Origin: Brachyspira suanatina
GTDB taxonomy: Bacteria; Spirochaetota; Brachyspiria; Brachyspirales; Brachyspiraceae
Assembly: GCF_001049755.1 (NCBI RefSeq)
Contig: NZ_CVLB01000001.1
Coordinates: 1,878,995-1,942,994, forward strand
DNA: 64,000 nucleotides
Direction: 5' to 3'
The notes beneath the pieces are model-generated. The model saw nothing but the letters and a program-made list of their open reading frames with translations. It ran no database searches and had not been told where the DNA came from. Numbering within the stretch: position 1 is the first letter of the stretch; each line of letters opens with the position of its first letter. The position numbers were made by a program, and so were the translations under genes. Below are positions 53,621 to 63,272 of the stretch, piece after piece.

Positions 53621-54883
53621 ATGGCTTATAAACAATTAAATATTAATACAATAATAGATTACTTAAAAACTATAGATGAAATAAAAGATATATTTTCAAG
53701 TTTTGATTATTTAGAAATAAAAGAAATTGGAGATGGAAATTTAAACTATGTATACAGTATAACAAATAGAAAAAATGATAAAGAAACTGTAATATTAAAA
53801 CAATCTGTACCTTTTTTAAGATGTGTTGGTGAAAGCTATCCTTTAGAAAAAGATAGAATGAAAATAGAAATTAAATCGCTCAAAGAACAGTATAAATTAT
53901 GTCCGAATTTAGTACCAAAAGTATATTATTTTTCTGAAGATATGTGCGTTGTAATAATGCAAAATTTAAATAAACATAAAGTACTTAGAGGAGAAATAAT
54001 AAATGGAAAAAAATTTCCAAAAGCGGCTGATCATTTAACAGATTTTCTTTCAAAAACTTTATTTTATACTTCAGATTATTACTTGGATACTAAAACCAAA
54101 AAGAAACTTGTAACTGAATATATGAATGCTGAATTATGCAGCTTAACTGAAGATTTTGTTTTTACCCATCCATTTGAAGAAAACGAAACTAATATTTACC
54201 ATAAAAAATTAAACTTAGATGAAATAAAAAAATTCCAAAGAGATCCTAAATTAAAAATAGCAGCTGCCGAAATGAAGTATGCCTTTATGACTAGATCAGA
54301 AGCATTACTTCATGGAGATTTTCATTTAGGAAGTTTTATGGGTAATGAAGAAGAAACTTATGTAATAGACCCTGAATTTGCATTCTATGGACCTATTGGT
54401 TTTGATATAGGAAAAGCTATGGCTAACTTCTTTATAGCATACATATCTCAAGAATATCATCAAAAAAGATTGGGCACAAATTCAAAAGAATTTAGAAAAT
54501 GGCTTTTTGATACAGCTAAATATATGCTCACAGGAACTTTAGATAAATTTGAAATATTATGGAAAAAACATTTAGAAGATACTAAACCTTTATATTGGAA
54601 TTATCCTGAAGGACAAAAACATTCTGAAGAATATATAAAAACTGTATTAAACAGAATATTTAAAGACTCTGTAGGTTTTGCAGGATGCGTATTTATAAGA
54701 AGAACTTTGGGCCTTGCTAAAAATAAAGATATTTCTGGTATTGAAGATTTAGATGAAAGAGCAAGACTAGATTGGATATGTCTTAATATAGGAAAAGAAC
54801 TTTTAATAAATAAAGATAATATAGATAATATAGAAAAAGTTTCTGATATTGTAAATAAATATTCTAATATAGATAAAATCTAA
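53621..54883 (+). CDS. mtnK: methylthioribose kinase
   Basis: 420 residues. Aminoglycoside-phosphotransferase-like fold with EIGDGNLNYVYSI (nucleotide loop), the catalytic LLHGDFHLGSFM and metal-binding VIDPEFAFYGPIGFDIGK, and the MtnK-specific KQSVPFLRCVGESYPL. It phosphorylates methylthioribose with ATP. AAGGG precedes the start by 6 bases. Same operon as mtnA. Methylthioribose would come from a methylthioadenosine nucleosidase encoded elsewhere. Confidence 0.95.
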   Translation: MAYKQLNINTIIDYLKTIDEIKDIFSSFDYLEIKEIGDGNLNYVYSITNRKNDKETVILKQSVPFLRCVGESYPLEKDRMKIEIKSLKEQYKLCPNLVPKVYYFSEDMCVVIMQNLNKHKVLRGEIINGKKFPKAADHLTDFLSKTLFYTSDYYLDTKTKKKLVTEYMNAELCSLTEDFVFTHPFEENETNIYHKKLNLDEIKKFQRDPKLKIAAAEMKYAFMTRSEALLHGDFHLGSFMGNEEETYVIDPEFAFYGPIGFDIGKAMANFFIAYISQEYHQKRLGTNSKEFRKWLFDTAKYMLTGTLDKFEILWKKHLEDTKPLYWNYPEGQKHSEEYIKTVLNRIFKDSVGFAGCVFIRRTLGLAKNKDISGIEDLDERARLDWICLNIGKELLINKDNIDNIEKVSDIVNKYSNIDKI

Positions 54884-54893
54884 TAATAATAAA

Positions 54894-54921
54894 ATGGGCT
54901 ATAAAATTAATTATAGCCCAT
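54894..54921. terminator. bidirectional terminator
   Basis: ATGGGCTATAA and TTATAGCCCAT form an 11-bp perfect stem between the convergent mtnK and aminotransferase genes; the T-rich tract is better on the minus strand. Confidence 0.7.
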
Positions 54922-54945
54922 AATTTGTATATAAAAAATTATTAT

Positions 54946-56145
54946 TTACTTTTCTACTTCTTTTTTGTATTTAATCAAACCTTCTTTCAAAATTCTCATA
55001 GCTTTTTTAAGATCATCTGAATTAAGTACATAGCACATTCTTATCTCATTTCTTCCTAAACCTTCAGTAGCATAAAAGCCTTCTGCCGGAGCGAACATAA
55101 CAGTTTCATTATCAATATTAAAATCTTTAAGAAGCCAAATAGCAAAATCTTCTGCATCTTTAACAGGCAGCTGAGCTAGAACATAAAAAGCCCCTTCAGG
55201 TTCTCTCATAAATACACCATCCATTTTTGTAAGTTCTTCAAAAAGAATCCTTCTCCTGTTATCATATTCCTTTCTAGTAGCCTCAAAATAATCTGAAGGC
55301 AAATCATATAAAGCAGATGCCCCTATCATTTCAAGAGTAGGTACAGATAATCTAGCCTGACATTCTTTAAAAATAGCTTCCATAAATTCCTTATTCTTAC
55401 TTATTATACAACCTATCCTAGCACCGCATGCAGAAAATCTTTTTGATATAGAATCTATTATAATAACATTCTCAGCTATATCATCATAAGTACCAAAACT
55501 TATTGCTTTTCTCTCTCCATAAACAAATTCTCTATATACCTCATCGCTTATAATAAAAAAATCATGCTTCTTAGCCAAATATGCTATGTCATCCAATTCC
55601 CTTTTTGTAGATACAACTCCTGTAGGATTTGAAGGATTTGAAAATAAATATCCCTTAGTCTTTTTTGTAATACTTTTCTCTATTTCATCTCGATTTGGTA
55701 AATGAAATCCGTCTTCTGCATATGTTCTTACAACATTTCTTTTAATATTAAGTATATCATAAAAGCTGTTATAATTAGCATAATAAGGTTCTGAAACTAA
55801 CATTTCATCACCTTCATCAAATATTGCAATTAAACTAAGGAGTATTGCTTCACTACCCCCATTAGTTATTATTATTTCATCTTCATTATAATGAATACCC
55901 AACCTTTCATAATATGCTTGAATTTTATTAATAAGTTCCTTAGTTCCTCTTGAATGTTCATATTTAACAGTTTTCATATTGGTATTGGCAATAGCATCAA
56001 AAAATACTCTAGGTGTTTCTATATCAGGCTGCCCTATATTAAGGTGATGTATTTTTATTCCTCTCTTAGCAGCTTCTTCAGCATAAATATTTAATCTTCT
56101 TATAGGCGAAGCTTTAAGCTGCTGTACTCTTTTAGATAGATACAT
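54946..56145 (-). CDS. class I/II PLP-dependent aminotransferase (paralogue 1)
   Basis: 399 residues from the ATG at 56145, which has GGAG 6 bases upstream; an in-frame TTG lies at 56157. AspC-like features: LNIGQPDIETP, the SNPSNPTGV loop, the PLP Lys in DSISKRFSACGARIG, and the C-terminal Arg region NEIRMCYVLN. It transfers amino groups between an amino acid and a 2-oxo acid. Its neighbour upstream is a close paralogue (most residues shared). Substrate unknown; aspartate, aromatic or methionine-related oxo acids are possible. Confidence 0.88.
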   Translation of the reverse strand: MYLSKRVQQLKASPIRRLNIYAEEAAKRGIKIHHLNIGQPDIETPRVFFDAIANTNMKTVKYEHSRGTKELINKIQAYYERLGIHYNEDEIIITNGGSEAILLSLIAIFDEGDEMLVSEPYYANYNSFYDILNIKRNVVRTYAEDGFHLPNRDEIEKSITKKTKGYLFSNPSNPTGVVSTKRELDDIAYLAKKHDFFIISDEVYREFVYGERKAISFGTYDDIAENVIIIDSISKRFSACGARIGCIISKNKEFMEAIFKECQARLSVPTLEMIGASALYDLPSDYFEATRKEYDNRRRILFEELTKMDGVFMREPEGAFYVLAQLPVKDAEDFAIWLLKDFNIDNETVMFAPAEGFYATEGLGRNEIRMCYVLNSDDLKKAMRILKEGLIKYKKEVEK

Positions 56146-56197
56146 GATAAACTCCAATTCATTGTTGTATATAATAAAATATTGCTATATAAAAAAT

Positions 56198-56229
56198 AAA
56201 GGAGCTATAAGATAAATTATAGCCCCTTT
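56198..56229 (-). terminator. terminator of aminotransferase paralogue 2
   Basis: On the minus strand AAAGGGGCTATAA pairs with TTATAGCTCCTTT, followed by ATTTTTTAT. It separates the two tandem aminotransferase genes. Confidence 0.75.
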
Positions 56230-56256
56230 CTATTCCTCTTAATCTTTATAAGACTA

Positions 56257-57453
56257 TTATTTATCTATTTCCCTATATTTAATTAAGGCCTCTCTAAGTA
56301 TATGCATTGATTTTTTTAAATCTTCAGAATCTAAAGCATATGAAATTCTAACCTCATTTTTTCCTAATCCTTCAGTGGCGTAGAAACCTTCCGCGGGTGC
56401 AAACATTACTGTTTCATTATTTATATTGAAATCTTTTAAAAGCCATATAATAAAGTTTTCTGCATTTTTTACAGGAAGTTTAGCAAGAACATAGAAAGCT
56501 CCCTCTGGCTCATGAGTAACAACTCCTTCCATAGTAGCAAGTTCTTCAAATATAATTTTTCTTCTATAATCATATTCTTTTAAAGCTTCATCAAAATAGT
56601 TATCAGGCAAATCATATAAAGCAGCAGCTCCAACCATATCTAAAGTAGGAAGTGATAATCTAGCCTGACACTCTCTGAATACAGCTGTCATCAATTTTTT
56701 ATTTTTGCTTATAAGACATCCTACTCTAGCACCGCAAGCAGAAAATCTTTTTGATATAGAGTCTATAATAATAACATGATCTGCTAAATCTTTATAAGTA
56801 CCGAAACTTATTGCTTTTCTATCACCATAAACGAATTCTCTATAAACTTCATCACTTATGATAAATAAATCATGTTTCTTAGCAAGATAAGCAATATCAT
56901 CTAACTCTTTTTTAGTATATACAACACCTGTAGGATTTGAAGGATTTGCAAGCATGAATGCTTTTGTTTTAGGAGTAATATGTTTCTCTATCTCTTCTAC
57001 GCTAGGAAGATGAAAGCCGTCTTCTGCATAAGTTCTAACAGCATTATATTTAATATTATAAAGATCATAAAAACTTTTATAATTAGCGTATAAAGGCTCA
57101 GATACTAATATTTCATCTTCTTCATCAAATATAGCAAGCATAGCAAAAGATATTGCCTCAGAACCTCCGCTAGTAACAACAATATCTTCCTCTTCATAAT
57201 GAATACCTAATTTATCATAATAGGCTTGAATTTTATTAATAAGAGGTTTAATACCCCTTGAATGTTCATATTTAAGCGTCTTTTCACGAAATTTAGAAAT
57301 TGCTTCAAAAAATATTTTTGGTGTTTCAATATCAGGCTGACCTACATTAAGATGATATATTTTTATACCTCTTTTAACAGCATCTTCAGCATAGGGATTC
57401 AATTTTCTAACAGGCGAAACCTTTAGTCTCTGAATTCTTTTAGATATATCCAT
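56257..57453 (-). CDS. class I/II PLP-dependent aminotransferase (paralogue 2)
   Basis: 398 residues with the same motifs as its neighbour: LNVGQPDIETPK, ANPSNPTGV, DSISKRFSACGARVG, NEVRISYALD. The two proteins align end to end and are clearly a tandem duplication. GGAG lies 7 bases before the start. A terminator follows, so each copy is probably transcribed separately. Cytoplasmic; substrate unknown. Confidence 0.88.
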   Translation of the reverse strand: MDISKRIQRLKVSPVRKLNPYAEDAVKRGIKIYHLNVGQPDIETPKIFFEAISKFREKTLKYEHSRGIKPLINKIQAYYDKLGIHYEEEDIVVTSGGSEAISFAMLAIFDEEDEILVSEPLYANYKSFYDLYNIKYNAVRTYAEDGFHLPSVEEIEKHITPKTKAFMLANPSNPTGVVYTKKELDDIAYLAKKHDLFIISDEVYREFVYGDRKAISFGTYKDLADHVIIIDSISKRFSACGARVGCLISKNKKLMTAVFRECQARLSLPTLDMVGAAALYDLPDNYFDEALKEYDYRRKIIFEELATMEGVVTHEPEGAFYVLAKLPVKNAENFIIWLLKDFNINNETVMFAPAEGFYATEGLGKNEVRISYALDSEDLKKSMHILREALIKYREIDK

Positions 57454-57767
57454 AATGACTCTCCATTAATTATTCTAAATAGTAATTTTTAGCTAATTAA
57501 ATATATATGAAACAATAAAAATTGTCAACATATTTTAATTATTTATTAATAAATAAATAAAAAAAATCATAATATAAACATTATTTATAGATAAAAACCC
57601 ATCATTATATATATAAAATATATTATAAAGTGAAAATTAGCAATATAATCATTAAGTTATAAAACTATTAATAATTTTTTATCATCAAGTAATAAAATAT
57701 TACAAAATATTGATAAAAGATGTTTTTTGATATAAAATTAATCAAAAATAAAAAATGAATTTTAAAT
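57454..57767. other. A/T-rich intergenic region with weak promoter elements
   Basis: Between divergent genes. TTGATA (57727-57732) and TAAAAA (57749-57754) with 16 bases between could drive the PEGA gene with a leader of under ten bases. An ATG at 57755 is out of frame with it. Nothing else is evident. Confidence 0.35.
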
Positions 57768-59372
57768 ATGCATATAAAAACAATTGTAACAATAATAATA
57801 GCAACTATTTTACTATATATTCCGTTATACCCTTTTGGCGGAAAGCCTATTAGAATAGAAAAAGTAAAACCTTACTATACAATTAAAGATACTGCAAAAA
57901 TTGATGTATTCATATATACTAATTTAGGAAATAATACGAATTACAATTATTTATGTTTTGCAATTGCCGATGCAGTAGCAAGCCAAATAGAATATAATAA
58001 AACATTAAGACTTCAATCAGAAACTAATTATACAATAACACCAGTAGATTTTGAACGTGCATATAATTATAAAGTATTCCAATTTACTAATATAACATAT
58101 ACAAGCAGAACCGAAGGAACTAACATAAAAATAATAACAAATTATGAGTATACAACTTATACTAATTGGGGGGATGTTAGGAGCAATGTTCAGCTAATTA
58201 GCCCAGAAACAGAAGGTTTTTTCCTAGAAACAAATGAAATGTTATTTGATTATAATGGAAGCAATGTAATATTAAGAGGCACCAATGATTTTATTGAAAA
58301 AGTTGATATAGGAAGAAATTATTATGAATATTTCGGAGATGATATAAAAAAATATGTATTTACAAGAGAGTCTGACATTGCAATATTTGGAACAGTAGAA
58401 TACAGCAGACCTAATATCAGTATAGTAACATACATAGCATATATAAAAGAAAGAAAAATCACTTCATATTCTATAACAATACCAGAAGCAAAAATTGATG
58501 AGCAAATACCAAATTATTCTTTAGAAATAGCTAATAGAATAAGTTATTTGGATAAAACAGGAGTTATAGCAATAAATGTTGCTCCGGAAGATGCATTTGT
58601 TTATGTAGATGATGTATTCATAGGTAAAAGCGGTCAAACATTATATGTTCCGGCATTAACAACCAATAGCCATAGATTTACAATAAAAAAAGAAGCATAT
58701 GATACTATAGATACTATGCTTTCTTTTGAAAAACCAAATGAAAATATAATGCTTAATTTTCAATTAAAAGAATTAAGTAAAAGTGCAAGAGTACAGATTA
58801 ATATACCTGGCGAAGAAGAAAGCAGTGTTGTAATCAATGGCATAAAAGAAACACCTACAAATGTAATAAATAGATATTTTGGTTTTGGAACATATTCTTT
58901 AAAAATAACAAATAAAAATTATATAGATTATTATGGTACATTTACAGTAAACAGCACTAATTCTTTAATACTTACTCCAAATATGAAGAGATTTAAAGAA
59001 CCTACATTAGCCGATAAAATATTTAAAAACTATGAAAGAAATACCAAAATCTTCTTAGGATTAACTATAGCAAGTGCTATATTCACAGTAGGTACTTATA
59101 TATATGCTAATGAAGTGCTGGATTCAGCAGTAGTTAATCACTATAATCAATATAAAGATCTTCCTCCTAGTCAGAGACCAGCTTTAAATTTAAATAATTA
59201 TAATACAGCCGTCAATATATATGTAGCAGGAATGGTTATAACAGGAGCATTCGCTTTAACTGCTGGAGTATATTATATGCTTTGGATAAATGAAAGTAAT
59301 TTTGCTGTAGAGGAGCTTTCATTTAATGCCGGTTACAGCGGTGTTAATTTAATGTATTCATGGCGGTGGTAG
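57768..59372 (+). CDS. PEGA-domain membrane protein
   Basis: 534 residues. An N-terminal signal/anchor (1-22), then a region of about 230 residues rich in Tyr/Thr/Asn. Two PEGA-like domains follow: GVIAINVAPEDAFVYVDDVFIGKSG and a shorter one at ARVQINIPGEEESSVVING. Near residues 425-445 and 480-500 are two transmembrane helices, and the C-terminus (FNAGYSGVNLMYSWRW) ends in aromatic strands. PEGA domains occur in surface and cell-wall-binding proteins. The start has no clear ribosome site. Function unknown; an envelope role is inferred. Confidence 0.7.
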   Translation: MHIKTIVTIIIATILLYIPLYPFGGKPIRIEKVKPYYTIKDTAKIDVFIYTNLGNNTNYNYLCFAIADAVASQIEYNKTLRLQSETNYTITPVDFERAYNYKVFQFTNITYTSRTEGTNIKIITNYEYTTYTNWGDVRSNVQLISPETEGFFLETNEMLFDYNGSNVILRGTNDFIEKVDIGRNYYEYFGDDIKKYVFTRESDIAIFGTVEYSRPNISIVTYIAYIKERKITSYSITIPEAKIDEQIPNYSLEIANRISYLDKTGVIAINVAPEDAFVYVDDVFIGKSGQTLYVPALTTNSHRFTIKKEAYDTIDTMLSFEKPNENIMLNFQLKELSKSARVQINIPGEEESSVVINGIKETPTNVINRYFGFGTYSLKITNKNYIDYYGTFTVNSTNSLILTPNMKRFKEPTLADKIFKNYERNTKIFLGLTIASAIFTVGTYIYANEVLDSAVVNHYNQYKDLPPSQRPALNLNNYNTAVNIYVAGMVITGAFALTAGVYYMLWINESNFAVEELSFNAGYSGVNLMYSWRW

Positions 59373-59415
59373 CTGCAATAATATCTTTAATAATTAATAA
59401 AATTCTTAATTACAT

Positions 59416-59443
59416 TTGACAAAACATTATTATTTACTATACT
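59416..59443 (+). promoter_or_regulatory. adk promoter
   Basis: TTGACA (59416-59421), 16 bases, TATACT (59438-59443); AGGAG and the ATG follow at 59463 and 59476. Confidence 0.75.
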
Positions 59444-59475
59444 ACTTATAATAATATAATTTTAGGAGTTATAAT

Positions 59476-60033
59476 ATGCTTAATATAATTTTTATAGGAG
59501 CTCCCGGAGTTGGAAAGGGAACTCAATCTGCCTTAATTGAAAAAGATTATTCTATATCACATATTGCTACAGGTGATATGCTTAGAGAAAATATTGCAAA
59601 TAGTACAGAACTTGGAAAAACAGCTAAATCATATATGGACAAAGGAGAATTAGTACCTGACAGCTTGGTTATCGATATGCTTAAAGACAGAATAAAAAAA
59701 GATGACTGTAAAAATGGCTTTATGCTTGATGGTTTCCCTAGAACTATAGAACAGGCTAAAGAATTATCAAATATATTAGAAAGTCTAAATTATAAAATAA
59801 GTGCTGTAATAGATATATTTGCTTCAGAAGAAATAATAATAGACAGACTCTTAAAAAGAGGACGCGCTGATGATAATGAAGAAACTATTAAAAATAGATT
59901 AAAAGTATTTGAAAATCAGAGCAAGCCTGTATTAGATTATTATAGCGATAAAGCAAAAATAATAAAAATAGAGAGTGTCGGAACTCCTGAAGAAGTATAT
60001 GCTAAAATAAAAAAAGAGTTAGATGTATTATAA
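59476..60033 (+). CDS. adk: adenylate kinase
   Basis: 185 residues. P-loop GAPGVGKGT (8-16), [16 protein letters not shown], and the LID reduced to [15 protein letters not shown], the short non-zinc form. It interconverts 2 ADP with ATP and AMP in the cytoplasm. Good AGGAG site, own promoter and terminator. Confidence 0.97.
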   Translation: MLNIIFIGAPGVGKGTQSALIEKDYSISHIATGDMLRENIANSTELGKTAKSYMDKGELVPDSLVIDMLKDRIKKDDCKNGFMLDGFPRTIEQAKELSNILESLNYKISAVIDIFASEEIIIDRLLKRGRADDNEETIKNRLKVFENQSKPVLDYYSDKAKIIKIESVGTPEEVYAKIKKELDVL

Positions 60034-60057
60034 TTTACAATTATTATATTTTTTACG

Positions 60058-60087
60058 AGGCTATGATTTATAATCATAGCCTTTTTT
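60058..60087 (+). terminator. adk terminator
   Basis: AGGCTATGATT and AATCATAGCCT form an 11-bp perfect stem with a 3-base loop, followed by TTTTT. Confidence 0.88.
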
Positions 60088-60168
60088 ATATGCAAATTAT
60101 TTTTATGATATATATTCCGACAATATAAAAAAGCAATATTATCAAAATTATTATTTACGGGTTTGTAT

Positions 60169-60714
60169 ATGTCTGAAGAAAAAGATATAAATAACAACAA
60201 TGAAATTGAAAATACTGATGCTGTCCCTAGAAAAGCTGTTAAGAAAAAAATGATAATAAAGTCTAAAAATAAAGAAAATATTAAAGACTTGGATTTATCA
60301 TCTTATGGAGCAAGAAGACAAGCTAGAATATATGCTGTTATGTCATTATATTCCTATGAAATTAATGACAGAAAAGAAACTGTAAATGAAATTCTTAGTT
60401 TTGATTATGATAAAAAAATACCTGATAATATATTTTCATTCACTAGAACTTTGGTAGAAGGAACTATAAATAATTTAGAAAGAATAGACAATTTAATAGA
60501 AAAATATTCTAATAATTGGGATATAAAAAGAATACAATATGTAGATAAATCAATTATTAGAATGTCAATATATTCACTAATATTTTTGAAAGATATACCT
60601 AAATCTGTGGTAATAGATGAAGCTGTAGAAATTTCAAAAATTTTTAGTGATAAAGATTCTTATAAATTTGTAAATGGGATTTTAGATGGTATACAAGAAA
60701 AAGACATACAATAA
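60169..60714 (+). CDS. nusB: transcription antitermination factor NusB
   Basis: 181 residues from the ATG at 60169; an in-frame TTG lies at 60163. A charged N-tail of about 45 residues (Glu/Asn then Lys-rich) precedes the NusB fold: SSYGARRQARIYAVMSLYSYEI, then WDIKRIQYVDKSIIRMSIYSLIFL and the signature PKSVVIDEAVEISK and KFVNGILDGI. NusB with NusE binds boxA of rRNA leaders. The next gene starts inside its 3' end, so the two are coupled. Confidence 0.93.
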   Translation: MSEEKDINNNNEIENTDAVPRKAVKKKMIIKSKNKENIKDLDLSSYGARRQARIYAVMSLYSYEINDRKETVNEILSFDYDKKIPDNIFSFTRTLVEGTINNLERIDNLIEKYSNNWDIKRIQYVDKSIIRMSIYSLIFLKDIPKSVVIDEAVEISKIFSDKDSYKFVNGILDGIQEKDIQ

Positions 60715-62581
60715 AAGATTAGCTAAATATAAAAATATACAGATGATAGTTTTTATATTATCTATAGGTGCATTAGGTTTAATAGCCATAATATCATTAA
60801 ATGTAGCAATAATACAGGGAAAAGTAAAATTAAATTCACAAATTGTAGATGATTATACTTTAGCTAAAGAATATTATAATAATAAAGATTATAATAAAGC
60901 TAAATCTATATTGAAAAAAGAAATTAGAAACACTATAGATCCTAAAAAAGAATATGAGGCTAATATACTTCTAGGAAAAATATATAATGAAACTAAAGAT
61001 TATGATAATGCTATAAAAATATTTAATACTATGACAAATTCATTATATTTAGATGAACAGTTAAAACATAATTTAGCAATATCATATCTTAAAAAAGAAA
61101 TGTATGATGAAGCTTTAGTATCATTAGAAACATCATTATCAATAAACAGCAATTATATACCTAGCCTTCTAACATTGGGCAGATTCTATATGGAAAGAGA
61201 TTTGCCTAGATTAGCTAAAGGATATTATGAAAGAGTTTTAACTTTAGAAGAAAATGATGAGGCTTTATTTTATGTTGGATTAATAGCACTTAATGAAGGT
61301 TTTCAAAGTGTTGCTTATGATACTTTAACTAAATTAGTAAGAAGAAGCAAAGGAGAATATGCTGATAAAGCAGCTACTATACTTGGTGATATATATGTAA
61401 TATCAGGAGATACAGACAGTGCCATAGAAATGTATTTGAAAAGTTTAGTTAATTCAGATACAAAACCTGATTCTATTAAAAGACTTGTAAAAATATATGA
61501 GCAGGTTGAAGATTATGATGGTATAAAAAAAGTATATGAGCAGATATTAGAACAAAATCCTAATGATATAGATACGATACTTGCATTAGGTGAATTATAT
61601 GAAAAAGAAAATGCTTATGACAGAGCTGTAAAATATTATTTGAAATTAGTAAAAATGAAAGATTATACCAATACTTATGGTGCTACAGGTTTGCTTGCAA
61701 ATGCATACTATAAAGGAAGTATGTTAAAAGAAGCAGAATCAAATTATAAAAAAATTATAATGGCTAACAATAAAGATGATCTATATAAAACAGCATTAGA
61801 AAGACTTGGAGATATAACATACAGACAAAAAGATTTTATGTCATCTTTAAGATACTATCAGGAAATATATAAGATAGAAACCAATAATGCAATATTTATG
61901 CCTAGACTTGGAGAATTAGAATTATATTATGGCAACTCAGATAAAGGAATAAAATTATTAAAAGAATCTATTGCCGAAGACGTAGGAAATGCCTTCCCTA
62001 GCAGAACATTAGCAGTTTATTATGAAAGCATAGGCAATAATAATGAGGCATTAAATTATTATAATTATACACTTTCAAAATACCCTAAAGACAGAGAAAG
62101 TATATACAGAGCAGGAATGCTTTATTATAAAACAAAAAATTATGAAAAATCAAAAGAGTCTTTGCTTATAGCAGCTAATGATGAAAATAATACAACATTA
62201 GTAAGAGAAAATGCTTGGATAACATTGGCTACAATGATGGAAGAAATACGTTCTTATAATGATGCCTCTGCTTATTACAGACAATTAGTAGAAATGTCTC
62301 CTAGCGTTGAAAACTATATGCTTTATGGAGGATTCTCATATAGAAGACTTCAATATAATGAAGCTATATATGCTTATAATGAAGCTTTAAATTTAGCAAC
62401 AACTAAGAAAGATATGTTTGATATCAATTTAGTTTTAGGTAAATGCTATTATAGAATGAATGAATTAGATAATGCAGAAGAAAGTTATAGAAATGCTTTA
62501 AGCTATAATAGCGGAGATTCTCAGGCAAAAGATGGTTTAAGACAGGTACTTACAAAGAAAGAGCTTATGTATAATAATTAA
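60686..62581 (+). CDS. membrane-anchored TPR-repeat protein
   Basis: 631 residues with a basic N-terminus, one transmembrane helix (20-44), then about 14 tetratricopeptide units to the C-terminus (DYDNAIKIFNTM, MYDEALVSLETSLSINSNY, AYDRAVKYYLKLV, LDNAEESYRNALSYN). TPR arrays mediate protein assembly; the bulk is probably periplasmic or cytoplasmic scaffold. It overlaps nusB by 29 bases in another frame, with GGGA upstream. Function unknown. Confidence 0.85.
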   Translation: MVYKKKTYNKRLAKYKNIQMIVFILSIGALGLIAIISLNVAIIQGKVKLNSQIVDDYTLAKEYYNNKDYNKAKSILKKEIRNTIDPKKEYEANILLGKIYNETKDYDNAIKIFNTMTNSLYLDEQLKHNLAISYLKKEMYDEALVSLETSLSINSNYIPSLLTLGRFYMERDLPRLAKGYYERVLTLEENDEALFYVGLIALNEGFQSVAYDTLTKLVRRSKGEYADKAATILGDIYVISGDTDSAIEMYLKSLVNSDTKPDSIKRLVKIYEQVEDYDGIKKVYEQILEQNPNDIDTILALGELYEKENAYDRAVKYYLKLVKMKDYTNTYGATGLLANAYYKGSMLKEAESNYKKIIMANNKDDLYKTALERLGDITYRQKDFMSSLRYYQEIYKIETNNAIFMPRLGELELYYGNSDKGIKLLKESIAEDVGNAFPSRTLAVYYESIGNNNEALNYYNYTLSKYPKDRESIYRAGMLYYKTKNYEKSKESLLIAANDENNTTLVRENAWITLATMMEEIRSYNDASAYYRQLVEMSPSVENYMLYGGFSYRRLQYNEAIYAYNEALNLATTKKDMFDINLVLGKCYYRMNELDNAEESYRNALSYNSGDSQAKDGLRQVLTKKELMYNN

Positions 62582-62605
62582 TATTAAGTAATATAAAAAA
62601 TAAAG

Positions 62606-62634
62606 CAGGATATTAAAAATATTCTGATTTTTTT
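62606..62634 (+). terminator. terminator of the nusB-TPR unit
   Basis: CAGGATATT and AATATTCTG form a 9-bp stem followed by TTTTTTT. Confidence 0.8.
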
Positions 62635-62639
62635 ATTAT

Positions 62640-62960
62640 TGTTATGCTCATCTACGCCTACAATGAGCTAGTGAGTAAACTCACTAGCTGGCTACGACTC
62701 GCTTTTATATTTTTATTCTAATATTTAAAAATTATTATTTATTATTATTGCTATGCCCGCAACGTATAAAGGCTTAACTTAATAAATTAAGTTACAAGAC
62801 TGTCTACCTATTGGAAGGGCTTCAACTTGTTTTTTCTTAATAATATTATTAAGTTTTAAAGTGATAAACTTGCTAGCAATAATAAAAATAAACGAGCGGA
62901 TGATAACTTTAGTTGTAGCCTATTTACTGATAATTCATAAATAAAAAAATAATTTTTTAA
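62640..62960. repeat. palindrome-rich intergenic region
   Basis: About 300 noncoding bases with several perfect inverted repeats: AGCTAGTGAGT with ACTCACTAGCT (62666-62689); TTATTATTGCTA with TAGCAATAATAA (62742-62753 and 62874-62885) enclosing TAACTTAAT with ATTAAGTTA (62775-62794) and the 18-bp palindrome at 62836-62853. Islands of higher G+C (CTACGCC, GCCCGC, GAGCGG) stand out. No gene is seen. Confidence 0.6.
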
Positions 62961-63031
62961 TCATTGAATATTAAAGATAAAAATTGTGAGTATGCTGCAA
63001 ATTAGTTTGCTATAGATTGAATGTGAATAAT

Positions 63032-63060
63032 AAAAAAGCCGTACTAATTATCAGTACGGC
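63032..63060 (-). terminator. terminator of the tRNA-Lys/tRNA-Glu unit
   Basis: On the minus strand GCCGTACT pairs with AGTACGGC and is followed by TTTTTT. Confidence 0.88.
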
Positions 63061-63067
63061 AACAATG

Positions 63068-63141
63068 AACCGGTGACGGGTTTCGAACCCGCGAGTGCAG
63101 GAATGAAAATCCTGTGTGTTAAACCTCTTCACCACACCGGC
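63068..63141 (-). tRNA. tRNA-Glu (TTC)
   Basis: Acceptor GCCGGTG pairs with CACCGGT; anticodon stem CAGGA/TCCTG with loop TTTTCAT gives anticodon TTC; T-arm GCGGG-TTCGAAA-CCCGT. CCA is not encoded. It follows tRNA-Lys by 26 bases. Confidence 0.93.
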
Positions 63142-63167
63142 ATATATTAAAGAACTTTTGATTAATG

Positions 63168-63240
63168 TGAGCCAAGAAGGGTTCGAACCTTCGACAACCG
63201 CCTTAAAAGGGCGATGCTCTACCGACTGAGCTATTGGCCC
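63168..63240 (-). tRNA. tRNA-Lys (TTT)
   Basis: Acceptor GGGCCAA pairs with TTGGCTC; D-arm GCTC-AGTCGGTA-GAGC; anticodon loop CTTTTAA gives TTT; T-arm GAAGG-TTCGAAC-CCTTC. CCA is not encoded. Confidence 0.95.
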
Positions 63241-63272
63241 GTTTGTTTTCACATTCATTCAAATGTTTGTAT

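Noticed and set aside
57755-57767. ATG at 57755 as alternative start of the PEGA gene
   Set aside because: It is out of frame with the gene and lacks a ribosome site.
63010-63258. Minus-strand open frame of 82 residues (contains IAQSVEHRPFKAVVEGSNPSW)
   Set aside because: It is a translation across tRNA-Glu and tRNA-Lys; this peptide pattern is a known artefact of tRNA loci.
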